DNA of 9,155 nt. Origin: Spirochaetales bacterium. GTDB taxonomy: Bacteria; Spirochaetota; Spirochaetia; DSM-27196; SKKC01. Below are positions 1-6,390 of this stretch, in pieces. The position numbers and the translations under genes are program-made. Below the pieces are notes generated by a model. The model saw nothing but the letters and a program-made list of their open reading frames with translations, ran no database searches and was not told where the DNA came from. Location of the stretch: positions 1 to 9,155 of the forward strand of contig SKKC01000126.1 in NCBI GenBank assembly GCA_007121695.1, given 5' to 3'. Each line of letters opens with the position of its first letter. Within the stretch, counting starts at the first letter, position 1.

Positions 1-3000
1 ACCCGGTCGTCGACCGGAAGCGCGAGCACAAAGGGTTTCTCTGAGTACACGGTCGAACCGGCGGGAACATCGACTATCGCGACCGCCTGTCGTGCAAGGG
101 CCTTCGCAGCCTCCATGAGATTACTGCGCGCGTCATCCGGAAACAGTCTGGCGAGATTCGGCGGGAGGTCGCGCAGGTCATCGCCACCAAGCAGGGCCGC
201 TGCGAACCAGTGTGTTACCGTCCCGAAGGCCGCGTGCAGCCCGTAGCGCTCGAGGGTATCGTCGACGGGAAGCGCCGGGAGCGCCTCCGGGGCGGACATG
301 GTTTGATCATCGACCTGACTCTCTTCGAACGCTTCGTTCAGCGCGACGGCAGTCCAGTCCTGCCTGAACAGTGGCAGGTGGCGCGGGGCCTGTTCGTAGC
401 TCTTCCTGAGGGCGGTCGTGTCGGGCCGCGCGGGGCGACGCGTCATGCCAAGGCTTTGCGTGAGAGTAAACGCGGGGATTTCTCCGAGCGATACAAGCGG
501 GGAGCTGTCCGCAAGACTGGTGATACCTCTGTGCAGCAGATCCAGGAAGGACTTTTCGCTTCCCGGCTCGGGCGGGGGATTCTCCGCCGGAGACGACTTT
601 GCGGTTCCGGTAATTACACACATTTTTTCCGCGCGGGTCATGGCGACATAAAGCAGACGCCGCATTTCGGCACGAGCGTGCAGATCATCGATCTCTTTAC
701 CTCTGGTGTGAAACCAGTTTGCGCGCGAGCGTGCGCGTGGTGCGTCGGTGTCGACCCCACCGACAGCTATCGAGAGGCCGTACTCGTCGGAGTGGTACAG
801 ACACGCGCCCCCTCCCTGCCGGTTTGATGTCTGATCGGCGGCGGCGACAATGACAATCGGAAACTGCAGCCCCTTGGACTTGTGCACGGTCATGAGCTGC
901 ACGCCCGCGCTGCGCCGGCCAAGAACGGCAAGGTCTGAGAGGCGTTCGGCCGTTCCGAGGTTGGGTCGAAGCGCGTCGAGAAACACGGCGGGGTTCTCGC
1001 GACCTGCCTGCCGGGAAAAGGCGACAAGATAATCGTAGTACTCCAGATAGGTGTGGTTGGCCGGGTCGGTCAGGTACTCGTAGCGGTAGCCATAGTCGAA
1101 CCAGATGCGGTGCAGGAGGTCTGCGGTCGGCTCGTACGCGGCGCGACCGCGAATGTCCTGATACATGTCGCACAGCCGTTCGTAGCGGTTACGATCCAGC
1201 GGTGACATCTCGCCTGGTATCTCGTGGTCGGAGAAACCCGGTGCGGCCTGGCCGAGCAGAAGCAGTACGCCTTCGTCGCTCATTCCACACAGGGGAGATC
1301 GCAGGATAGTCGCGTACGCCCGTCTGTCTTCGGGAAACAGGCACAGCTGCAACAGTGCGTATACATCGTTGGCGATCGCTTCGAGATAGATGCTTCGCAC
1401 CGATTCGGTCTGGTAGGGAACGTCGAGGCGCCTGAGCATCTGCTCGAAGACCTGCTGCACAGATGTGGTTCGAAGCAGAATGGCGAAGTCCTCGAAGCGG
1501 GCCTTACCGCTACGGACGGCGCGGGCGATATAATCGGCGACAAACAGGGCCTCGGCCTCTCTATCGCTGAGCAGGTCTTCAGGCGAGTCGCTGTCAGCCG
1601 CACCACGTGTTTTGTGCTTCAGATATATCTCGACGACCGGGCTGCCGGAATCGGACGGGCCACCACGGTCCTTCAGGGACGAAAACCCGGCCTCGTATGG
1701 TTCACTCGCATGCCCGAAGACCGACGGGAAGAGGCTGTTGAAAACGGCTATGAGGGCGGGGTCACTCCGGTAGTTCGTCGCGAGCGTCAGCGACGAGCCA
1801 CCGCGTTCGGAGAGCTCCGAGGAGAGGCCCTTGAATACGCGGACATCCGCGCCACGGAAGCGGTAGATGCTCTGTTTTTCGTCTCCGACGTAAAACAGAT
1901 CCGCCGGCCGGGTATCGGCGTGACTGCCGGCGACGAGTTCAATGAACTCCTTCTGCCCCTCGTTATTGTCCTGGAACTCGTCGATCATGATGTGGCTGAT
2001 GTTGCTTCGATAATGAGCTCGTATGTCGGGTTGTTCGCGCAGGACACGCAACGCGAGCGCAAATACGTCGGCAAAGCCGAGAACTGCCGCGTCCTGCTTC
2101 GCGGCGATAACCCGGTGCTGGAACTCTTCGAGGAGCTCGAAAAGGCCGGTAATCTCCGCTGCCGAGGTCTGCGTGACCAGAATCTCGCGGGCCGAGTCGA
2201 CCGCCGGGCGCAGGGCGTCGACGCAGGAGGCGAGAATACCGTTGTCGCCTTTGCGCGATGATGTTTTTTTTATGGACCGGGCCATACTCAGCAGATGGTC
2301 GAGCTCGTCCAGAGCTCGATCCGTCAGGGGAAGGCAGGCGGCGGCGATTTCGCGAGCTGCGCTCACGGTCGGCTGCGTACCTTCGGTCTGCGTCAGCATC
2401 AGGAGCTCGGAGTCTATCTGCGTCAGCAGACGCGGCAATTCGCGTGCGAGAGCCTGCTGCTGCAGATCCCACGTAGCACTGAAGTCGTAGGGATCACCCG
2501 GCTTCATGTAGTCCCGGGCAATGGGAACAAGCACCTCATCGCGGAGGGCATCTATGCCGAAATCCGACGTGAGCCAGGCCATCGTCGGATCGTCTGCCTT
2601 GTGGAGGATAAACTGCAGAGCCTCCCGGCGGCACAGGTCAAGATACGAGTCTTCGTCTGTCGTAAAGCCCGGCGGAAGTCCGTAGGCTGCACAGCCGGCA
2701 CGGGCGACCTCGGCTGCAAAGCTGTCGAGCGTCGCGATTCTCGCCGTGTCGAAGGCATCGACCGCCGCACGAAAGCGGGCGTGCTCATGCCTGCGTTCAC
2801 GAAGAAGCGCGAAGATCCGGCTGTGCATCTCGGCTGCTGCCTTCCGGGTGAAGGTAAGCGTCAAAATGCCCGATACGTCTGCTTCGCCGGAGGCGATGAG
2901 CGACAGATATCGCTCGGCGAGTACGGTGGTCTTTCCCGACCCTGCGCCAGCCGCGACGACGCTCGCGCCGCGTACCTTCACCGCCGCCCGCTGGTCCGTA

Positions 3001-3014
3001 TCCAGTGATGTCAT
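1..3014 (-). CDS. addA: AddA-type UvrD/Rep-family helicase-nuclease, C-terminus beyond the left edge
   Basis: Predicted ATP-driven 3'-5' DNA helicase with a C-terminal RecB-type nuclease, the motor of an AddAB double-strand-break resection complex in the cytoplasm. The reading frame is open from ATG at 3014 to base 1, giving 1004 visible residues. Superfamily 1 motifs appear in order: Q motif (Gln8), Walker A AGAGSGKTT (Lys28), motif Ia TFTRKAAAEM (about 54-63), Walker B DEFQD (345-349), motif III GDEKQSIYRFRGAD, motif IV TNYRS (413-417), motif V TVHKSKGLQF (709-718) and motif VI YVAMTRAEK (789-797). GTVTHWF with His935 and the following YSEKPF open the PD-(D/E)XK nuclease domain, whose catalytic D...(D/E)xK lies outside the window. 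The start overlaps the stop of the upstream addB-like gene (ATGA) and has AAGGA six bases upstream, so the two are translated together. UvrD or PcrA alone are unlikely given the nuclease onset and the AddB partner. A run of eight A lies in the coding strand at 2264-2271. Confidence 0.9.
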   Translation of the reverse strand, partial: MTSLDTDQRAAVKVRGASVVAAGAGSGKTTVLAERYLSLIASGEADVSGILTLTFTRKAAAEMHSRIFALLRERRHEHARFRAAVDAFDTARIATLDSFAAEVARAGCAAYGLPPGFTTDEDSYLDLCRREALQFILHKADDPTMAWLTSDFGIDALRDEVLVPIARDYMKPGDPYDFSATWDLQQQALARELPRLLTQIDSELLMLTQTEGTQPTVSAAREIAAACLPLTDRALDELDHLLSMARSIKKTSSRKGDNGILASCVDALRPAVDSAREILVTQTSAAEITGLFELLEEFQHRVIAAKQDAAVLGFADVFALALRVLREQPDIRAHYRSNISHIMIDEFQDNNEGQKEFIELVAGSHADTRPADLFYVGDEKQSIYRFRGADVRVFKGLSSELSERGGSSLTLATNYRSDPALIAVFNSLFPSVFGHASEPYEAGFSSLKDRGGPSDSGSPVVEIYLKHKTRGAADSDSPEDLLSDREAEALFVADYIARAVRSGKARFEDFAILLRTTSVQQVFEQMLRRLDVPYQTESVRSIYLEAIANDVYALLQLCLFPEDRRAYATILRSPLCGMSDEGVLLLLGQAAPGFSDHEIPGEMSPLDRNRYERLCDMYQDIRGRAAYEPTADLLHRIWFDYGYRYEYLTDPANHTYLEYYDYLVAFSRQAGRENPAVFLDALRPNLGTAERLSDLAVLGRRSAGVQLMTVHKSKGLQFPIVIVAAADQTSNRQGGGACLYHSDEYGLSIAVGGVDTDAPRARSRANWFHTRGKEIDDLHARAEMRRLLYVAMTRAEKMCVITGTAKSSPAENPPPEPGSEKSFLDLLHRGITSLADSSPLVSLGEIPAFTLTQSLGMTRRPARPDTTALRKSYEQAPRHLPLFRQDWTAVALNEAFEESQVDDQTMSAPEALPALPVDDTLERYGLHAAFGTVTHWFAAALLGGDDLRDLPPNLARLFPDDARSNLMEAAKALARQAVAIVDVPAGSTVYSEKPFVLALPVDDR

Positions 3015-5746
3015 GATTGATCCTTCGTTGAGTACCTGCGGTGAGCGTACCTGCTTCGGCAGATTTCCCTGGTGGGACATTGTTCGCACCCACGCTCACC
3101 TCCGGGACAGTGAAAATCAAGGGCCTGCACGTTCGCAGCAAGAGTACTGAGCGCCTCTTCCAGCGAGATCCGGTAGTCGGGCCAGTCGGCCTCCTCTATG
3201 GCCGGCTTCGTGTCACCAAAGACGCGCCGCTGCGGTTCGCGGGTATTTTCACAGGAAACGTAGAGCGCGGCTGTCACCGGCTGGCCGCTGGCCTCGAGCA
3301 TCAGGCGGTAGAGCGACAGTTGCGTACGTTCGCCACGCACGATCTCCTGCTTTGCGGGTACACGACTTTTCTTGTAATCGACAAGCGCAACGCCGCCGGG
3401 CCCGTACCGGTGAATGGCGTCGATACGGCCTCGAAGTTCGAGATTCCCGGGAAGCCTGAGCGACAGACTTCGCTCTGACTCGTAGGGCGCAGCACCGGGA
3501 AGTTCTCTCGCCTCGGTATCGAGCGCGTGTATCACCGCTCGCAGCAGTTTCGGCACAAGCAGCAGGAGCACAGCCTGCGGGACGGGGCTGTGCGTGAGCC
3601 CTCTGCTTCGGATGTAGGAGCGAATATGCTGCTCTATGTCCTGCTGCGATACGTGCTCCCGCCAGGCCTGCAGCGAGGAACATCCGGATGCGCGAAGCTG
3701 CGTATGCACCCACTCGATGGCGTCGTGCTCGAGCGAACCGATGGACATCGGATCCGAGCCCTGCATCTGTGAATACGCGGCCTCCGCGCCGAGATACGTC
3801 TGAAGCATGGCGCCGAAGGGGTGTGCACGAAGCGCATCGACCTGACCGACGGATACGCGAACATGGTCGTCTTCGCCGTACAGGCGGGAACGAAGCACCG
3901 CGGCCGCTGGCGACGCCGGTTCGATCGGCTCCTGTCGGTAGTCCGGCCCCCCATGCAACAGCCGTGACTCACGATGCAGAAAGCCCTGCACCTGGGGTGG
4001 ATACCACCCGTCCGGGGGCGCCGCTGTCCCTCCGGCCCAGCACGCTACTTCCCGGTTGAACAGACCGTCATGGCCGGGCGAGGCAGGGATAATGCTCACC
4101 GGCGGTGCAAGGCAGACACCGCTGAAGGTCTGCGCGCTGTAACTCAAAGACAGCTTTTCTCCGCTGCAGGCGTAGGCGTTAAGGAACGCAGCAGTCATAT
4201 CGTGTTCGCTCGCGTCAATCAGATCCCGTTCGTGTATCCTGAGAAATGGTGATGGAGACCTCGTCGCCTCGATTGCGCTTCGCCCGAGACCGACAACGAA
4301 ATGGTGCTGGGGCGCGACTCCGGCGCTGACCCGGTACGGGTACACGGGAACACCGGTCCTGTCGGCGGGGCGCACGTATACTACCTCCGAAAGCGATTCG
4401 AGAAACACCGAAAACGGATTCCGTACGGACATACCTGTCTGCACTTCGGCCTCTATCCACTCGCCAAGCACGATAAGACAGCGCTGAAACACCGGCTCTA
4501 TCTCTGCCGCAAAGCCGTCTGGGTCGACGAGTGATCCGATAAGATGCGCGTACAGGTTTTGCCGTATTTCGGCGAAGGTCGATGCGTGCACGATCGACTC
4601 TATCGCTTCCCGTAACGACACGAACTGTCTGGCAAGCTCGTCGACAGGCCACCCCGCCACTTCGGCAGCCTCCCTGAACCGCCGACTCCCGCCCGCGTCG
4701 AAGGCAGCCTTCCACGCGTCAAATCGTGGTGTAGACAGACATCCGTGCTCGACGCCGAAGCGTGACAGGAGGTTCATTGCCTCGGGTTCAAACCACGGTA
4801 CGGCGGGTGAACGGAACAGGCGCGTGCAGTCATCGGGCGAAAACCGGCTCGATACGACCTCCTGCATTGCCCGAAAGATTCCTCCCGCCGCGTGTTCGGC
4901 AAGCGTCAGTCCGGCGCGCATACCCAGCGGCAAGCCCCGTCTTCGGGCTTCGCGTTCGAGTTCGTCCCGGCAGGAGGCGAGGTCGGCAACGGTCAGCATG
5001 ACGCTGTCAACCGATACGCCGGTCTCCAGTACCGCCTCGACGCGGTCGAGCACCGATCTGAGCTCGACGAGGCTGTCGGAATACTCGGCAACTGTCACTG
5101 CGTCGGGATCGATTGTGGCCGGGAACTGTTCGTAGACCGTGACGTCGGGCGAGCTGCGCACGGCAGACTCGAATTCCGGCCAGTCTTCCAGCAGCTCGGG
5201 GAAAAAAACGGTGTAGCGGATGCCGCTGGTATGAGTGTCGGCCGCAGCCCAGGCCGGCTCGAACAGATCATACTGCTCGAGAAACTGCTCGTAACGCCCG
5301 GCGAGCGCATCGAGGTCCGACACCAGATCACCGTCGAGCATGCGGTAGCCCGCTGCTGTCCGCACCCCGGGCAGACCGGGCAGTCCGCTGCGGAGCACCG
5401 GTGCGAAGCGCAGCGAGCGCTCTGCGTGCTCCGGCGGTACAAGTCGTTTCAGCCATGGATCCCGACGGTTTTCGTCCAGACAGGAGTGGATAAACAGCGT
5501 ACGCACACGCCGGTTTACCGGCCGACGCGTGGCATCCGATCTGGTCGTCGTTTCCTTGAACGTGTCCCAGGAAATAAAACGGTCGGCAGGAAGCGCCGCG
5601 TCCTGCATTGAGCCGTTCGCCGCCGCCCGACGGCGAACGGTATCGCCCCGCCAGAACGCAACCGTCACCTCGGCGGGGAAGACACAGATGCCCCCGGAAC
5701 CGAGGGTGTGATCAATGACCCGGCGTATCTGCTGGGCTGCGTCCAT
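3011..5746 (-). CDS. addB: AddB/RexB-like PD-(D/E)XK nuclease subunit, no Walker A
   Basis: Predicted partner of the adjacent AddA-type helicase, supplying the second nuclease for DNA end processing. The C-terminal RecB-family nuclease looks complete: His674 (IGSLEH), Asp776 (GRID), Asp790-Tyr-Lys792 (VDYK) and QLSLY (809-813). Cys887, Cys890 and Cys896 form C-x2-C-x5-C, the spacing of the AddB iron-sulphur cluster. The expected first cysteine position (usually CPF) reads RAHPF, so His642 stands there. No GxxGxGKT is present near the N-terminus, unlike Bacillus AddB but as in RexB-like proteins. At 911 residues it is shorter than typical AddB (about 1,150). I chose ATG 5746 because it overlaps the Dabb stop (TGATG). 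The frame extends 17 residues further to ATG 5797, but that start has no ribosome site and lies deep inside the upstream gene. Its stop overlaps the addA start (ATGA). A stand-alone RecB-like nuclease is possible, but gene order and overlap favour AddB. Confidence 0.85.
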   Translation of the reverse strand: MDAAQQIRRVIDHTLGSGGICVFPAEVTVAFWRGDTVRRRAAANGSMQDAALPADRFISWDTFKETTTRSDATRRPVNRRVRTLFIHSCLDENRRDPWLKRLVPPEHAERSLRFAPVLRSGLPGLPGVRTAAGYRMLDGDLVSDLDALAGRYEQFLEQYDLFEPAWAAADTHTSGIRYTVFFPELLEDWPEFESAVRSSPDVTVYEQFPATIDPDAVTVAEYSDSLVELRSVLDRVEAVLETGVSVDSVMLTVADLASCRDELEREARRRGLPLGMRAGLTLAEHAAGGIFRAMQEVVSSRFSPDDCTRLFRSPAVPWFEPEAMNLLSRFGVEHGCLSTPRFDAWKAAFDAGGSRRFREAAEVAGWPVDELARQFVSLREAIESIVHASTFAEIRQNLYAHLIGSLVDPDGFAAEIEPVFQRCLIVLGEWIEAEVQTGMSVRNPFSVFLESLSEVVYVRPADRTGVPVYPYRVSAGVAPQHHFVVGLGRSAIEATRSPSPFLRIHERDLIDASEHDMTAAFLNAYACSGEKLSLSYSAQTFSGVCLAPPVSIIPASPGHDGLFNREVACWAGGTAAPPDGWYPPQVQGFLHRESRLLHGGPDYRQEPIEPASPAAAVLRSRLYGEDDHVRVSVGQVDALRAHPFGAMLQTYLGAEAAYSQMQGSDPMSIGSLEHDAIEWVHTQLRASGCSSLQAWREHVSQQDIEQHIRSYIRSRGLTHSPVPQAVLLLLVPKLLRAVIHALDTEARELPGAAPYESERSLSLRLPGNLELRGRIDAIHRYGPGGVALVDYKKSRVPAKQEIVRGERTQLSLYRLMLEASGQPVTAALYVSCENTREPQRRVFGDTKPAIEEADWPDYRISLEEALSTLAANVQALDFHCPGGERGCEQCPTREICRSRYAHRRYSTKDQS
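3021..3025 (-). promoter_or_regulatory. Ribosome binding site of addA
   Basis: AAGGA on the minus strand, six bases before ATG 3014, inside the last codons of the addB-like gene. It confirms the addA start and, with the ATGA overlap, suggests matched production of the two subunits. Confidence 0.75.
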
Positions 5747-5748
5747 CA
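5744..5748 (-). promoter_or_regulatory. TGATG stop-start overlap coupling Dabb to addB
   Basis: The minus strand reads TGATG: the TGA ends the Dabb gene and the ATG starts the addB-like gene. Only a weak GAG lies upstream of this ATG, so ribosomes finishing the small gene probably re-initiate here. This overlap is the main reason for preferring the 911-residue AddB start. Confidence 0.65.
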
Positions 5749-6045
5749 GGACTCGAAATCGACGACGGAGCGCGCGCTGGTATGCGCGCCGATCCATGCA
5801 GCAACGTCCGTGTGCACCGGATCGACCCTGTAGCGTTCAAGTTGCGCCATGTCGGTGTGCCGCGTAATGAGCACGACATCGCATGCGGCGTCGCCTTCGG
5901 CCCGGTTCATTCCAACCTCGAGAGAAACGAAATGGGGCACCGCACCGTACATTGTCTCAAGTTTTGCCTTCAGCGCCTGCGCTGCCTCGTCCTTGCCCGA
6001 AAATCCGTCTTCCTTGACCTTCCACATTACGACATGTGTTACCAC
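5746..6045 (-). CDS. Dabb-family (stress-responsive A/B barrel) small protein
   Basis: A 99-residue protein matching the dimeric alpha/beta barrel (Dabb) family, usually about 95-105 residues. It begins VTHVVMWKVK with the family His at residue 4, followed by a Lys/Glu/Ala-rich helix, then the strand HFVSLEVGMN, the strand CDVVLITRHTD, the helix with YRVDPVH, and the terminal strand ending SVVDF. These proteins are small cytoplasmic dimers. Most have no assigned activity, though relatives of this fold bind or transform small hydrophobic molecules, so I assign no reaction. The start is GTG at 6045, with AGGAGG five bases upstream deciding it. The TGA stop shares bases with the ATG of the addB-like gene, so expression of the nuclease pair probably depends on translation of this gene. 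Family placement is firm; the reason for its link to DNA repair is unknown. Confidence 0.85.
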   Translation of the reverse strand: MVTHVVMWKVKEDGFSGKDEAAQALKAKLETMYGAVPHFVSLEVGMNRAEGDAACDVVLITRHTDMAQLERYRVDPVHTDVAAWIGAHTSARSVVDFES

Positions 6046-6050
6046 GGTAT

Positions 6051-6056
6051 CCTCCT
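6051..6056 (-). promoter_or_regulatory. Strong ribosome binding site of the Dabb gene
   Basis: AGGAGG on the minus strand, five bases before the GTG start at 6045. The near-consensus site makes GTG the clear start although no ATG is present there. Confidence 0.85.
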
Positions 6057-6069
6057 GTAACGATGCGCC

Positions 6070-6098
6070 ATCCTATCACGAGACGACATGCTTCTAAA
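6070..6098 (-). promoter_or_regulatory. Candidate promoter of the Dabb-addB-addA operon
   Basis: On the minus strand TTTAGA (6098-6093) is followed after 17 bases by TAGGAT (6075-6070). Each matches four of six bases of the sigma-70-type consensus. Transcription would start near 6063, a few bases ahead of the AGGAGG site, giving a very short leader. The boxes are weak, so this rests mainly on position and spacing. Confidence 0.35.
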
Positions 6099-6130
6099 GT
6101 GAATCGTGCTTCCATGCCGATAAACAGGGT

Positions 6131-6382
6131 ATGAAAGCGTTTCGTGTTCAAGGTGCAAAGCATTTCGATGATATTCTCTACATACGCAGCGAGTCGGAGA
6201 ACGAAATAGAGCTGATACGCAGACAGCGAAACGCGTGGGGCGAGTTCGATCAGCCGCTGACGATGACCCGCGCGATGTTCGACCTGTGCACCCGCACCGG
6301 GTACCTGACCGAGGTCGATATTGTGCCTGCACGCGCAGCCGCCGCAGACCGGCAGGAAACGCCGGCCCGCATGGTCGTATAG
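6131..6382 (+). CDS. Small protein of unknown function (83 residues)
   Basis: I do not recognise this protein. It starts MKAFRVQGAKHFDD, continues with a charged stretch (RSESENEIELIRRQRN), then WGEFDQPLTMTRAMFDLC, and ends in an Ala/Arg-rich tail. It has no signal peptide or membrane segment and a single Cys in MFDLC, so it is probably soluble and cytoplasmic. Varied composition with regular hydrophobic spacing argues for real coding over a chance frame. The ATG at 6131 is the only usable start: an in-frame TAA at 6095-6097 closes the frame upstream. The AGGG before it sits only one base from the ATG, a poor ribosome site, and I see no clear promoter in the 85-base gap it shares with the divergent Dabb gene. 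It ends 8 bases from the convergent GH65 gene. Confidence 0.6.
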   Translation: MKAFRVQGAKHFDDILYIRSESENEIELIRRQRNAWGEFDQPLTMTRAMFDLCTRTGYLTEVDIVPARAAAADRQETPARMVV

Positions 6383-6390
6383 TCGGCCAC

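Noticed and set aside
1224..2261. Plus-strand frame of 345 residues
   Set aside because: It lies wholly antisense to addA, whose helicase motifs (Walker B, motifs III and IV) are encoded there; its translation shows no family features. It is a by-product of GC-rich codon use.
4892..5611. Plus-strand frame of 239 residues
   Set aside because: Antisense to the N-terminal half of the addB-like gene; composition is not protein-like and there is no ribosome site.
5747..5797. AddB start at ATG 5797 instead of 5746
   Set aside because: No ribosome site, 17 extra residues rich in Arg, and a long overlap with Dabb; the TGATG coupling at 5746 is more plausible.
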